Shown here piece after piece: positions 9,771 to 18,359 of a DNA stretch of 64,000 nucleotides. Where the stretch lies: positions 2,279,001 through 2,343,000 of the forward strand of contig NZ_CP080443.1 in NCBI RefSeq assembly GCF_019613955.1, written 5' to 3'. The position numbers and the translations under genes are program-made. Each line of letters begins with the position of its first letter. Positions within the stretch are counted from its first letter, which is position 1. The stretch is from Chryseobacterium sp. LJ668 (lineage in GTDB: Bacteria; Bacteroidota; Bacteroidia; Flavobacteriales; Weeksellaceae). The notes under the pieces are model-generated. The model did not search any database. It was not told where the DNA came from and saw only the letters and a list, made by a program, of their open reading frames with translations.

Positions 9771-10160
9771 TTACTTTACCACCGTTGCTTCCATTTCTAC
9801 TTTTAATGTTTCAAACAATGTCTTCACTTCGATTACATTACTCGCCTGCTGAACACCCAGCTTCGTAAGCCAGTCTTTCCAAATGTCAAAATTTTCGAAA
9901 AATGCCGGATGGTCTGTTGTATAAACATTCAGACGAACAATATTTTTTACTTCAAAACCAGCCTGCAGAATAACCTTCTCCAGGTTTTCAAAAGTCTTGA
10001 TGATCTGCGTTCTCATATCATCGTTGCTAGTAATTCCGTTATCGTCGATCGCGGTTTGTCCGGAAACATAAAGCGTGCTCTGCACATTTTTTACTTCGAC
10101 AGCCTGCGCATAATTTCTGTCGTCCTGCCAAGTCCAGGGATTGATGATTCTTTTTTCCAT
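9771..10160 (-). CDS. RidA/YjgF family protein lacking the deaminase arginine
   Basis: A 129-residue RidA-fold protein (chorismate-mutase-like trimer). Canonical RidA hydrolyses reactive enamines and imines with an Arg in the RSxVEV motif. Here the corresponding segment is ASNVIEV, so the Arg is replaced, as in several Rid subfamilies that are not imine deaminases. It should therefore not be called an enamine deaminase. A Crp-type palindrome and a near-consensus promoter lie upstream (10191-10236), next to a Crp/Fnr gene. Confidence 0.88.
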   Translation of the reverse strand: MEKRIINPWTWQDDRNYAQAVEVKNVQSTLYVSGQTAIDDNGITSNDDMRTQIIKTFENLEKVILQAGFEVKNIVRLNVYTTDHPAFFENFDIWKDWLTKLGVQQASNVIEVKTLFETLKVEMEATVVK

Positions 10161-10190
10161 GTTGAATATATTTTAAATTAATTAACGGAA

Positions 10191-10236
10191 CAAAGTTCGG
10201 CAGACGAAAAGATTATAGCGTGTGATGTGTGTCACA
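10191..10236 (-). promoter_or_regulatory. Crp-type palindrome TGTGA-N6-TCACA and promoter ahead of the RidA gene
   Basis: A perfect inverted repeat TGTGA(10221-10225)-N6-TCACA(10232-10236) lies 61-76 bases upstream of the RidA start. A minus-strand GAACTTTG (10191-10198), one base off TAnnTTTG, would put the palindrome centre near -44, a position used by class II Crp-type activators. The Crp/Fnr gene stop is 4 bases away. Confidence 0.65.
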
Positions 10237-10239
10237 ACT

Positions 10240-10806
10240 TTATTTTGATTCAAGACGGCTTAGAGTTTCCCGGGAAACACCTAAATACAATGCTAAAACT
10301 GTTTTGGGAATCCGTTGAATTAAGGATGGATAGAATTTAATGAATTGTTCGTACCGTTCTTTTGCATTCATGGTCATCAGTGAAAGTATTCTTCTTTGGC
10401 TGGAAATATGTCCGCCCACTGCTTTTTTCAGGAAGAAATCAGTCATTTTCGGGACATCATTCAGAAGATGGTAATATCCCTCCAGTGAAAGTTTTAGAAC
10501 TATTGTATCTTCAAGACATTGTAATGACTGAGTGGCTTTTGTCTGTGTATAAAATGCAGCATAATCACTTTCCCACCAATCTTCCATTGAGAATGAAATG
10601 ATATGTTCTTTAGCTTCATTATCTGTATAAAAAAGCTTTAATAGCCCGGAAACGATAAAATAAACATGGTTGACCTGATCATTTTCATTGATGATCATTT
10701 CACGCTTTTTGAAATGTTCTTCTGAGAAAAAAGAATAGGCTTTCTCCATCTCGATTTCAGAAAGATCAATAGTTTTCTGAATATGGTTTTTAAGAATCTG
10801 ATTCAT
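10240..10806 (-). CDS. Crp/Fnr family transcriptional regulator
   Basis: A 188-residue regulator with an N-terminal cyclic-nucleotide-binding fold (VYFIVSGLLKLFYTD near 48-62) and a C-terminal winged helix. The recognition helix reads SRETLSR (178-184), keeping Arg179, Glu180 and Arg184, the positions that contact TGTGA in E. coli CRP. No Fe-S cysteine cluster is visible, so it is not an oxygen-sensing Fnr. The protein ends right after the recognition helix, shorter than CRP but common in Bacteroidota. It starts 3 bases after the upstream lipoprotein gene and precedes the RidA gene. The ligand is unknown. Confidence 0.92.
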   Translation of the reverse strand: MNQILKNHIQKTIDLSEIEMEKAYSFFSEEHFKKREMIINENDQVNHVYFIVSGLLKLFYTDNEAKEHIISFSMEDWWESDYAAFYTQTKATQSLQCLEDTIVLKLSLEGYYHLLNDVPKMTDFFLKKAVGGHISSQRRILSLMTMNAKERYEQFIKFYPSLIQRIPKTVLALYLGVSRETLSRLESK

Positions 10807-10809
10807 ATT

Positions 10810-11364
10810 TTAACCTTCAAAATCACCACAATCGTGCTCTTCAAATTTATTGATCAAATTTTCCGGAGTATAGAATTGTGAAATCCTTTTATTTTTAAAG
10901 TCAGGTTGCTTGCCTTCAATTTTTAACTGATAAACAGGCTCTTTTTCAACTTTTGTGAAGATAAATGTAGTTTCGGCGGTGGCTATTTTCAGAATATTTC
11001 CGGAATTTTCGTAATTAAACTTTTTAAATCTTTCAAAATCATTTTCATCACAGACATTGACAATATCAAAATTTTTCTCATTGATTTTAATAACCGCGAG
11101 GTCACAAGAGTAACAGTTTCCGCTGAATTCTATACCGTACTTTTTTAAAACATCCGTGCTCTTAGAATCTTTCAGTTCAACAGGTACAAGTCTACTGTAT
11201 TGAGATAAATCAATATCCTGAGCTCGTTTTTCGGCCTTACCAGCTTTAGAAGAAGATGTTATTTCTGCAGCAGTTTGCTGTTTTCCGTTTTCTTTATTTT
11301 CAGGTTTGCATGATGAGATCCACAATGATAAAATAATCATATAAAAAAGTCGTGTAGTTTTCAT
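10810..11364 (-). CDS. hypothetical lipoprotein
   Basis: A 184-residue protein with a lipoprotein signal (MKTTRLFYMIILSLWISSC, acceptor Cys19) and then a Lys/Gln/Ser-rich linker. The mature domain has paired cysteines (NCYSC) and short beta strands. I do not recognise a family. It lies 17 bases downstream of the Cys/Gly-tailed membrane protein and 3 bases upstream of the Crp/Fnr regulator, so the three are probably one operon. No function is proposed. Confidence 0.75.
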   Translation of the reverse strand: MKTTRLFYMIILSLWISSCKPENKENGKQQTAAEITSSSKAGKAEKRAQDIDLSQYSRLVPVELKDSKSTDVLKKYGIEFSGNCYSCDLAVIKINEKNFDIVNVCDENDFERFKKFNYENSGNILKIATAETTFIFTKVEKEPVYQLKIEGKQPDFKNKRISQFYTPENLINKFEEHDCGDFEG

Positions 11365-11381
11365 ATATATTTTAATTTAAA

Positions 11382-12746
11382 TTAATCTCCACCACAACCT
11401 CCGCAGCTGCTGCAAGAGCTGCCTCCGCAAGATGAATCAGATGATGATGAGGTTCCGCAATTTCCACCGGAGCTGTCAGGTGTAGGTCTGTTCGTCAGTG
11501 AAACAAAAGAAGTTGTAAAAATTGCCGTGCCCAACAAAAAATAGTTCCATTGCCAATCATTTTCGGTATTTCTTTTTGATAAAATTTCTTTTGTGTAAGC
11601 ACCAGGTAAAACTTTTGAGCTGAATACATTGGTAAGCCGAAACAGGTAGCCAATCATCAGAAATAGTAAGACGATCACTGCTAAAGTGATCTGCACAACA
11701 GGTTTTTCACGTAAAACTCCGGTTACAATTCTTAGCAATCCGAACATTATTAATATAAGAAAAAGTGTAAAATTTAAAACAAACAGATGAGAGAAAATCT
11801 TTGATCTGTTAAAATATTTTTTAACTTCATCCATCGATCTCACGATATTTGAAAATACGGGTTTTGGGATGAGTTGATTTAAAAAATTAGAATACGAACT
11901 TTTCCCAAGATCTTCTAAGGAAGCTATAATTTGTCTGTCTTCACGAGATTTAATAAAGGTTAGATCATTTACACTGATTGTTTTATCGGCATTTATTTTT
12001 ATCGAACCATTGTCAATCAATTCATTTACGCTTCCGTTGATGACGGAAGAAATATTCATGTTTTTAAGATAAATCAATTCAAAAGGCTGAAGATCAAAAA
12101 TGATACAATTTTTATCAAATAAATGTATGGTTTGTTCAAATTTTCTCCGGTTATACCATTCCAATCCTGCAAAAAGAATGACGATTAATCCTAAATAAAA
12201 GATCATAAAGTCCGGGTTTTTAGTATTCAAATATAAAGGTTTCAATAAAAAATAGAGCGGGATTGTGAGAACAATAAATGTTACCATCCCGATGATCAGT
12301 GTGGTTTGCAATTCAAAGTTTGATTTATCTAAATGAAGACTTTCGTAGGGATTTGAATAATTCCAGATAATATCATGCTGTTTTCCAAAGTGAGTTTCAT
12401 ACAATTTGACTGTACGTTCTTTGGCATCTTTAAATTTTGTAAAATCTTTTTTATTGTGTGTAGAAGGGATATGCTGAATTTGTTTTCCTAAGATCTGGCA
12501 AAATTCGTGATAAGATTTGGTGAAAATAAGATGCTGATGCCAAACCGTATCTACAATTTCTGACGGCGAAACCATCATATCTGAAACTGCAGCCAGATAC
12601 ATAAATTTTTTGTATTCTAAAACTGCCTGTTTTGTGAAATTTTGCGTCCAGTAGTTTTCGTGGGCCAACCTGAGGCTGAAATCATAATCGCTTGGAGGTT
12701 GATCGAGATCATACTCTTCAATTTTTTTCCATAGATTTTTATTCAT
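11382..12746 (-). CDS. membrane protein with GRDP-like N-domain and Cys/Gly-rich tail (TIGR04222-like)
   Basis: A 454-residue protein. The N-terminal soluble region contains SEIVDTVWHQHLIFTKSYHEF (about residues 75-95 read in two parts), resembling the glycine-rich-domain-containing (GRDP) fold. About five hydrophobic segments follow, and the protein ends in a tail of Ser, Cys, Gly and Asp, a hallmark of TIGR04222 membrane proteins of unknown function. The ATG at 12746 is preferred over a TTG at 12779 because a TATCTTTA promoter-like box sits between them. It is the first gene of a likely operon with the lipoprotein and Crp/Fnr regulator. Confidence 0.8.
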   Translation of the reverse strand: MNKNLWKKIEEYDLDQPPSDYDFSLRLAHENYWTQNFTKQAVLEYKKFMYLAAVSDMMVSPSEIVDTVWHQHLIFTKSYHEFCQILGKQIQHIPSTHNKKDFTKFKDAKERTVKLYETHFGKQHDIIWNYSNPYESLHLDKSNFELQTTLIIGMVTFIVLTIPLYFLLKPLYLNTKNPDFMIFYLGLIVILFAGLEWYNRRKFEQTIHLFDKNCIIFDLQPFELIYLKNMNISSVINGSVNELIDNGSIKINADKTISVNDLTFIKSREDRQIIASLEDLGKSSYSNFLNQLIPKPVFSNIVRSMDEVKKYFNRSKIFSHLFVLNFTLFLILIMFGLLRIVTGVLREKPVVQITLAVIVLLFLMIGYLFRLTNVFSSKVLPGAYTKEILSKRNTENDWQWNYFLLGTAIFTTSFVSLTNRPTPDSSGGNCGTSSSSDSSCGGSSCSSCGGCGGD

Positions 12747-12804
12747 CTTGAATTCGAATATTGAACTTAAAGATAACAAAATTTAGCCCTGTAATGTAAA
12801 CAAA

Positions 12805-13713
12805 TTAAAAACAATCTGTTACCAATTCCATATTCACCATTGCTCCCGCCACATTTCCTGTCATTACCGCATTCGAAATAGAGCGCATCATCGAAGAATT
12901 ATCGCCGCACACGAAAAGTCCCGCAACATTAGTTTTCTGAAACTGATCAGTTTTAATATGACCAAAATCTGTCAATTCACAACCCAGCTTTTCCGGAATG
13001 TCGGAATGCTGATGAAAAGGAAACGCACCGTACACTGCTTCAAAATTGATTTCTTTTCCATTATCAAACATCAGACTATTTACAAAACCATTTGTGTGTT
13101 TTAATTCTGTAATCTCAGTTTCTATAATTTCGATGTGATTATTTTTAAGTTTTTCTAGCTGTTCGTCAGTGAATTTTGATTTCTCCTGAGTCAGAATCGT
13201 CACATCTTGCGTTAAATTTTTAACGAGAGAAGAAATATGTATCGCTTTATCTCCGGTAGCAATAATTCCCGTTTTCTTACCCTTGTATTCGTAACCGTGA
13301 CAATACGGACAGTGAACCAATGATATTCCCCAAGATTCTTTAAATCCTTTTATATCCGGGATTTCATCTATAATTCCTGTGGCAATAATCAGTTTTTTTG
13401 AGTTAAATTTTTCTCCGTTTTCGGTTGTGATCTCGAATCCAAAATCTGTATTTTGAGCTGAAACAGCTTTTCCGTTGTAAAACTTAATCGTTTCATATTC
13501 TCTAACCTGATTTTTCGCCAAAGTTGAAATTTTAGAAGGCGAACTACCGTCCTGTGTCAGAAAATTATGAGAATGCGGAGTTTGAATATTACAAGGCTTT
13601 CCGCTGTCGATGACCAAAGTTTTTCTCAAAGATCTTCCTAAAGACATTGCCGCAGAAAGTCCGGCATAACTCCCGCCAATAATGATGACGTCAAATTGCT
13701 TAGTTTCACTCAT
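12805..13713 (-). CDS. thioredoxin-reductase-like NAD(P)/FAD-dependent oxidoreductase
   Basis: A 302-residue two-dinucleotide-domain flavoprotein. The FAD motif is IIIGGSYAGLSAAM near residues 10-23. The redox pair CPYC lies in VHCPYCHGYEYKG near 134-146. The C-terminal FAD motif is GLFVCGDNSS. The NADPH motif is altered (GIIATGDKAIH), so the donor is uncertain. It is shorter and more diverged than TrxB, so the partner may not be thioredoxin. It is divergent from a Fur-family gene, with interlocked promoters, suggesting joint control by metal or redox state. Confidence 0.88.
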   Translation of the reverse strand: MSETKQFDVIIIGGSYAGLSAAMSLGRSLRKTLVIDSGKPCNIQTPHSHNFLTQDGSSPSKISTLAKNQVREYETIKFYNGKAVSAQNTDFGFEITTENGEKFNSKKLIIATGIIDEIPDIKGFKESWGISLVHCPYCHGYEYKGKKTGIIATGDKAIHISSLVKNLTQDVTILTQEKSKFTDEQLEKLKNNHIEIIETEITELKHTNGFVNSLMFDNGKEINFEAVYGAFPFHQHSDIPEKLGCELTDFGHIKTDQFQKTNVAGLFVCGDNSSMMRSISNAVMTGNVAGAMVNMELVTDCF

Positions 13714-13781
13714 ATTTTAATTTTTGAGGTTAGAAATTTAATTAAAATGAATTGTATCAAATCAAATTTTCATTGAATTAC

Positions 13782-13815
13782 TTGCCAAAGTTAATACAAT
13801 TTTCTATTATTGCAA
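13782..13815. promoter_or_regulatory. two interlocked divergent promoters between the flavoprotein and Fur-family genes
   Basis: Plus strand: TTG 13782-13784, 20-base spacer, TATTATTG 13805-13812. Minus strand: TTG 13813-13815, 19-base spacer, TAACTTTG 13786-13793. The two promoters occupy the same 34 bases. An 8-bp inverted repeat AATTGTAT / ATACAATT (13750-13757, 13794-13801) flanks part of it. Confidence 0.6.
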
Positions 13816-13816
13816 C

Positions 13817-14209
13817 ATGATCGCATTAATAAAAATGAAAAGAAGAAATACACCCGCAAAAGACGCCATACTATCATTGCTTACCGATACTGGAAAAGCA
13901 ATGAGTCAGGACGCAATCGAAAAAAAGATGGATATGAATATGGATCGGGCAACAATTTATCGTGTGCTTAACCGCTTTTGCGAGGACGGAATTCTCCACC
14001 GTATTGTTGCCGAAGACGGGAAGCAGTATTTCGCAGTCTGTGTGAAATGTGATGAAAAGATACTGGCAGATCATCATTTCCACTTCAGATGTACTCTTTG
14101 TAAGACAATAGAATGTCTGCAGGTTCCTGTGCAGTTTTCTTTACCGAAAGGTTATCAGGTAGAAAGAGTAAACTGTGTTTTGACGGGAGTTTGTAAAGAT
14201 TGTGCGTAG
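13817..14209 (+). CDS. Fur family metalloregulator
   Basis: A protein of 130 residues (124 if the ATG at 13835 is used) with the Fur winged helix (MNMDRATIYRVLNRFCEDGIL) and a C-terminal dimerisation domain rich in metal ligands. Cysteine pairs CVKC, CTLC and CKDC look like a structural zinc site, with ADHHFHF contributing histidines. Whether it senses Fe, Zn, Mn or peroxide cannot be told from the sequence. The promoter box at 13805-13812 suggests that MKRRNTPAKD from 13835 is the real N-terminus. It is divergent from the flavoprotein. Confidence 0.92.
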   Translation: MIALIKMKRRNTPAKDAILSLLTDTGKAMSQDAIEKKMDMNMDRATIYRVLNRFCEDGILHRIVAEDGKQYFAVCVKCDEKILADHHFHFRCTLCKTIECLQVPVQFSLPKGYQVERVNCVLTGVCKDCA

Positions 14210-14222
14210 TACTTTATTTGGT

Positions 14223-15293
14223 TTATTTAATTTGATCTGAAATAAAAACATTTTTCTTATCAATTTGAATCGAATTTTCATCCCTTGTATACCATTCAAC
14301 AAACTGATTATATTCTGTTTCATGTTTTTCTAGCCAACTTTCAAAAGCTTTGCTGTCTCCCATTTGAAAAATATAATGATTGTAAGCATTCAAAACATTA
14401 TTGTCCTGCATTTTTTTGAAATAACTTAGCAAAACATTCGGATAGTTTTGATAATCACCATTAAAATATTCTTTAACAAATAGATTACGTATGGAAGAAA
14501 GATTATCTAAGCTAAATTCATTCTGATCCATCATAGCAATAATAAAATTTTTCCCAAAGATGACGCAGAAAGGGAGTTTGTTTGTCTTGTCAAATTTTTC
14601 TATGTCAATAACCGCCTTGCAGAATTCTATTTTTTTAGTCTCCTTTGATTCGAAAATTATTGATTTTTTGTAGATTTCATATAGTAGTTCGCTGATCTCT
14701 TTCGTTCTTGCAGTTGTCCTTTCAAGATTGACAAAAATTTCACCATAAATAAGTCCTGATAATCTGTCATTAGAGTTCATATACATTTTTGCAACTCTGA
14801 AATAATTTGACGGATAATCTGGCTGTACAGAAATTCCTTTTTCATAAGTTTTTACAGCCTCAGCATATTTTTTTTCAAATTCAAACACAACGCCTTTTTC
14901 CAAGTACAGCTTCCCGGAATTCGGAAATTTTTTTAATCCGTCATCATAAGTTTTGATGGCCTGTTCAGGATTATTTAAGTAGTCAAAATTATTTCCAAGT
15001 AAAGCAAAATAACTGTCATGAATATTTTCGTAATTTTTAATTTTTTCTAATTGTGAGACCGCATTTTTATAATCCCCTTTATAAGTGTAAGCGAGAGCAA
15101 TTTCATATGGATATGTAATGTCTTTAGAATCTATTTTCTCGCACTCTTTGAGTATAGCAATTCCTTCGTCATATTTTTTTGCATCAACAAGTTTTATGGC
15201 GTCATAAATTTTCTCACATTTAAAAGTTTTTTTCTGTGCAAAAATCATTATAGACAAGTACAGAAATGCTGTGATATATAATTTAAGTTTCAT
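14223..15293 (-). CDS. tetratricopeptide-repeat protein, exported
   Basis: A 356-residue protein with a signal peptide (MKLKLYITAFLYLSIMIFAQ, cleavage near 20). Several TPR units span about residues 40-190, with typical spacing (KYAEAVKTYEKGISVQPDYPS; YKGDYKNAVSQLEKI). The C-terminal 150 residues have no recognisable domain. TPRs mediate protein-protein contacts; the partner is unknown. It stands alone, convergent with the Fur gene, whose stop is 13 bases away, with no clear terminator between them. Confidence 0.8.
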   Translation of the reverse strand: MKLKLYITAFLYLSIMIFAQKKTFKCEKIYDAIKLVDAKKYDEGIAILKECEKIDSKDITYPYEIALAYTYKGDYKNAVSQLEKIKNYENIHDSYFALLGNNFDYLNNPEQAIKTYDDGLKKFPNSGKLYLEKGVVFEFEKKYAEAVKTYEKGISVQPDYPSNYFRVAKMYMNSNDRLSGLIYGEIFVNLERTTARTKEISELLYEIYKKSIIFESKETKKIEFCKAVIDIEKFDKTNKLPFCVIFGKNFIIAMMDQNEFSLDNLSSIRNLFVKEYFNGDYQNYPNVLLSYFKKMQDNNVLNAYNHYIFQMGDSKAFESWLEKHETEYNQFVEWYTRDENSIQIDKKNVFISDQIK

Positions 15294-15365
15294 AAATAAA
15301 ATCAGATTATTTGTTTTTAGTAAATATCTGAAATTTTAAATAAAGCAGCACTAAAACAAATAATA

Positions 15366-16160
15366 TTAAACTTTTAGTTTACCAACTTCTGAAGGCGCAA
15401 TTCCAAATTCTTTCTTAAAAACAAAAGAAAAATGAGAAAGATCTTCAAAGCCAAGATCCATATAAATGTCAGTCGGTTTTTGATGCTCTTTATCCAAAAG
15501 AAAATACGCTTCCTGAAGACGTTTATTCAAAAGCCATTTTCCGGGAGTGGTATTGAAAATTGATTTGAATTCCCTTTTAAAAGTCGATAAACTTCGTCCC
15601 GTCATGTAAGCAAAACGTTCCAAACTGATGTTGAATTTAAAATGATGATTCATAAACAGTTCCAGATCAATTTTATGCGGCACATTAAAATTGAAAAAAA
15701 TATCTTTCAGATCAGGATTGTTTTTCAGTAAAATCATGAGAAGTTCTTCGCGCTTAATGTCAACAAACTGACCATCCAATTGTTCAGTCCCATTGTAATA
15801 CGGTTCTAAAGATTGGATGTAATTCTTGATCAGTTTATTTTCATTGATGAACAGAAAAGAATCATCATTGTCCGTCGGTTTGGCCTGATAAGAATGTCGC
15901 TCCAGAAATTTCTTTAAAAAAGGTTCATCAAAAGCGATAATGATTTTTTCAAAATCTCCATCTTCCTTATATTTTGTATATCGTACAAGATGATTTTTCC
16001 TTGCAATACAATAATCACCGGGTTTCAAAGTGTAGTGTCTGTAGCCATCGTACGCAACCATGGAGCCTTTCAGCAGAAACAAAAAGAAATGCTCCGGGAT
16101 AAACTGTTCCGGTGAAATTTCGGGTCCTAAATGACAGGATTGTATATTATTAAATTTCAT
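15366..16160 (-). CDS. AraC family transcriptional regulator
   Basis: A 264-residue regulator with an N-terminal cupin-like sensing domain (PGDYCIARKNHLVRY near 46-60) and a C-terminal AraC double helix-turn-helix (LERFAYMTGRSLSTFKREF; then DIYMDLGFEDLSHFSFVFKK). The second HTH has the family's conserved GF-D-SHFS-FKK pattern. The next gene upstream on the same strand is a decayed aldehyde-reductase-like gene, a common target of this type of regulator. Direct repeats upstream (16317-16354) may be its sites. Confidence 0.92.
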   Translation of the reverse strand: MKFNNIQSCHLGPEISPEQFIPEHFFLFLLKGSMVAYDGYRHYTLKPGDYCIARKNHLVRYTKYKEDGDFEKIIIAFDEPFLKKFLERHSYQAKPTDNDDSFLFINENKLIKNYIQSLEPYYNGTEQLDGQFVDIKREELLMILLKNNPDLKDIFFNFNVPHKIDLELFMNHHFKFNISLERFAYMTGRSLSTFKREFKSIFNTTPGKWLLNKRLQEAYFLLDKEHQKPTDIYMDLGFEDLSHFSFVFKKEFGIAPSEVGKLKV

Positions 16161-16316
16161 TTTTTTTCTAATTAATTTCTTTTGTCTTGAAATCGAAGAT
16201 TTGACGAAGTCAAACTTCCGCTAAAAATGATTTTTTTTCTCTAAAAATTCTAAAACTTGTGCGGATTAATCTTTTTTCTTCGTTTATTAATTTGCCCCGT
16301 GCTTCAAACAGTAGGA

Positions 16317-16354
16317 TTTCTTAACGTTCACAGAATTCGTTTTCTTAACGCTCA
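16317..16354. repeat. direct repeats TTTCTTAACGYTCA upstream of the AraC gene
   Basis: Two 14-base copies (16317-16330 and 16341-16354) with one mismatch, 24 bases apart, in the 262-base gap ahead of the AraC regulator. The spacing of about two helical turns suits AraC-type sites, but the pairing is inferred. Confidence 0.4.
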
Positions 16355-16422
16355 ATTTTCCTATATACTTTTATATTTGTTTAAGTTTAGCTGTTGGTTT
16401 TATAATGATTTGTTTAACAAAT

Positions 16423-17399
16423 TTATTGATTTCCCATCAAACTGTCTGCACTTGCCAACAAAGCTTCTTCACGGCTTCTGGGATTCCAGCTGAGGACGGT
16501 TTCTGCTTTTTCGTTGGACATCTCTTTGTAGAATTCTTTGCCGATGGGTTGCAACTCTTTTACATCTGAAATATACTACGGTCTTTCTTTTTTGAATAAT
16601 TCGGCAACATCATAAAAACTCATCACACCATCCGAAGTAGCAATAAAACGTTCTCCTGGAGCTGCGGGATGAAGCATCGCCTTTATATGAATATCCGCAA
16701 CATCTCTTACGTCAACAACACCCATTGTAAAAGGTGGGGTTTTATCCATTGATCCGTTGAGAATCCCTGAAATAGCAATATCTAAGGAAGCGGAAGTAAT
16801 TCCACCGATAACAGGACCGAAAATTCCGACCGGATTGATGACGGAAAGTTCAAGTCCGTTTCCTTCTTTTTCCATAAATTCCCAGGCAGATTTTTCAGCG
16901 ACAGTTTTTGATTTGATATATGCCGGAAGCGGAGCATTAAGGTCTGTCCAGTCTTTTTCTGTGAAAATATGATCTTTTGCATCAATACTATAACCGACTG
17001 CCGCAAAAGAGGAGGTTAGAACCACTCTTTTTACACCTTCATCACGCGACGCTTTCAAGACCCGCAAAGCTCCGTCTCTTGCGGGAACAATAAGTTCATT
17101 TTCATCCTTCGGATCGTCCGCAGGAAAGGGCGATGCAACATGGAGAACATAATCGCAACCTTTTACGGCTTCGTCCCAATTTTTGTCGGTTGTAAGATCT
17201 GCTTCAATCAAGGCGAGGTGAGAAAAATCTGTAATTCCGCCTTCCTTCAATGCTTTTAGAATACTGTTTTTTTCGCTAATGAACGAAGTGTTGTTTTCAC
17301 ATGATACCCTTGCTGCAGTAATTGCAGAATAGTGTGAATTCCCAAAAATCCTGTACCTCCCGTTACTAAAACTGTTTTCTTTGTCTGGATATTTTTCAT
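16423..17399 (-). pseudogene. aldehyde reductase / NAD-dependent epimerase-like gene, broken
   Basis: The reading frame begins at ATG 17399 with VLVTGGTGFLGIHTILQLLQ and continues as an extended-SDR of the dihydroflavonol-reductase type (YIKSKTVAEKSAWEF carries the YxxxK pair). Two lesions break it. A run of seven A near 17266-17272 shifts the frame by one base between SLAK and LKALKEGG. An in-frame TAG at 16576-16578 follows KKERP, after which the same frame continues for 50 codons (YISDVKELQP...) to TAA at 16423. The TAG could come from CAG. The remaining frame (16576-17250) is not a full enzyme. Confidence 0.85.
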
Positions 17400-17584
17400 T
17401 TTGTTTAAATTTTATTGGACAAAGTTGGGGTTTATTTTAAGTTTATTTTTTGTTGTGGAGTTCAAATTTTGTTTGTTGTAGGGTTCAAAAAGTATTTTTA
17501 TTAATAATTAAATTTAATCTGGAAATATATAATCTCTCACAGAAACCGTAAGAGATTATAACAAATGATCAGGCAAGATTTATT

Positions 17585-18322
17585 TTAGCTATTAAAGGCA
17601 CCAAATGCTCCTTCCGTTCCCGCAAAGAAATTCTGATACAGCGATTCTGTAAATCCGACCCGAACTTCATATTTATTTTCCTGAAGTGCTTTTACCAGAT
17701 CAGCGGCAACGTCAGATGGCGGAATTCCATTTTCTTTTCCTCCAATTTCTGCAGAAAAATCGGTATCAACTAATGGTGGCATCAACTCAAAAACTTTTAT
17801 CTGCGAATCTTTGGCCAGTTGATGTCTCAAAACCTGTGTATAAGAATGCAATGCCGCTTTTGAATCAGAATAGGTGGGAAGACTTGCGCCGGGAACAAAT
17901 CCTACAATTGAGGATACATTCACAATTGCAGCTTCATTTTGTTCTTTCAGCAAAGGAAGAAATTTTTCTGTTAATCTTATGGGTGCAAAATAATTGGTTG
18001 TGAACTCTTCCAATGCTTTGTCATGCGTATGAGAGTTTTCGGAAATGCTATAATAATGAGCAAAACCTGCATTATTGATCAGGATATTCAATCCACCGAA
18101 AGTCGTTTTCACTTCTTCATATAATCTTTTGACATCGCTTTCATTCGTGACATCGGCCTGAATGGTAAATACGTTTTCAAGATCTTTTGCGGCTGCATCT
18201 AGCTTTTCTTTGTTTCTTCCAACGATGATAATTTTGTTCTTCGGGCTTAATGCTTTTGCGATTTCTAAACCGATTCCTGAACCTCCACCTGTAATCAGAA
18301 TGGTGTTGTCTGTAATGTTCAT
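17585..18322 (-). CDS. short-chain dehydrogenase/reductase (DltE-like)
   Basis: A 245-residue classical SDR. The cofactor motif is TGGGSGIG (residues 11-18), followed by NNAG near 87 and a catalytic Ser and YSDSK (YxxxK). The substrate is unknown. The upstream region carries a perfect palindrome (18360-18375) also found in front of the neighbouring TetR gene, so the TetR protein probably represses it, and an electrophilic carbonyl or similar compound may be the inducer. The TetR gene sits 70 bases upstream on the same strand. Confidence 0.9.
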   Translation of the reverse strand: MNITDNTILITGGGSGIGLEIAKALSPKNKIIIVGRNKEKLDAAAKDLENVFTIQADVTNESDVKRLYEEVKTTFGGLNILINNAGFAHYYSISENSHTHDKALEEFTTNYFAPIRLTEKFLPLLKEQNEAAIVNVSSIVGFVPGASLPTYSDSKAALHSYTQVLRHQLAKDSQIKVFELMPPLVDTDFSAEIGGKENGIPPSDVAADLVKALQENKYEVRVGFTESLYQNFFAGTEGAFGAFNS

Positions 18323-18359
18323 AATGTTTTGTTTTTGTAAGTTTATGTAAATTTAATAT

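Noticed and set aside
12747..12779. TTG start adding 11 residues to the Cys/Gly-tailed membrane protein
   Set aside because: A promoter-like TATCTTTA lies inside this extension; ATG 12746 is more likely.
16195..16218. GAAGATTTGAC / GTCAAACTTC hairpin upstream of the AraC gene
   Set aside because: Bulged stem, not followed by a T run on the relevant strand; no clear role.
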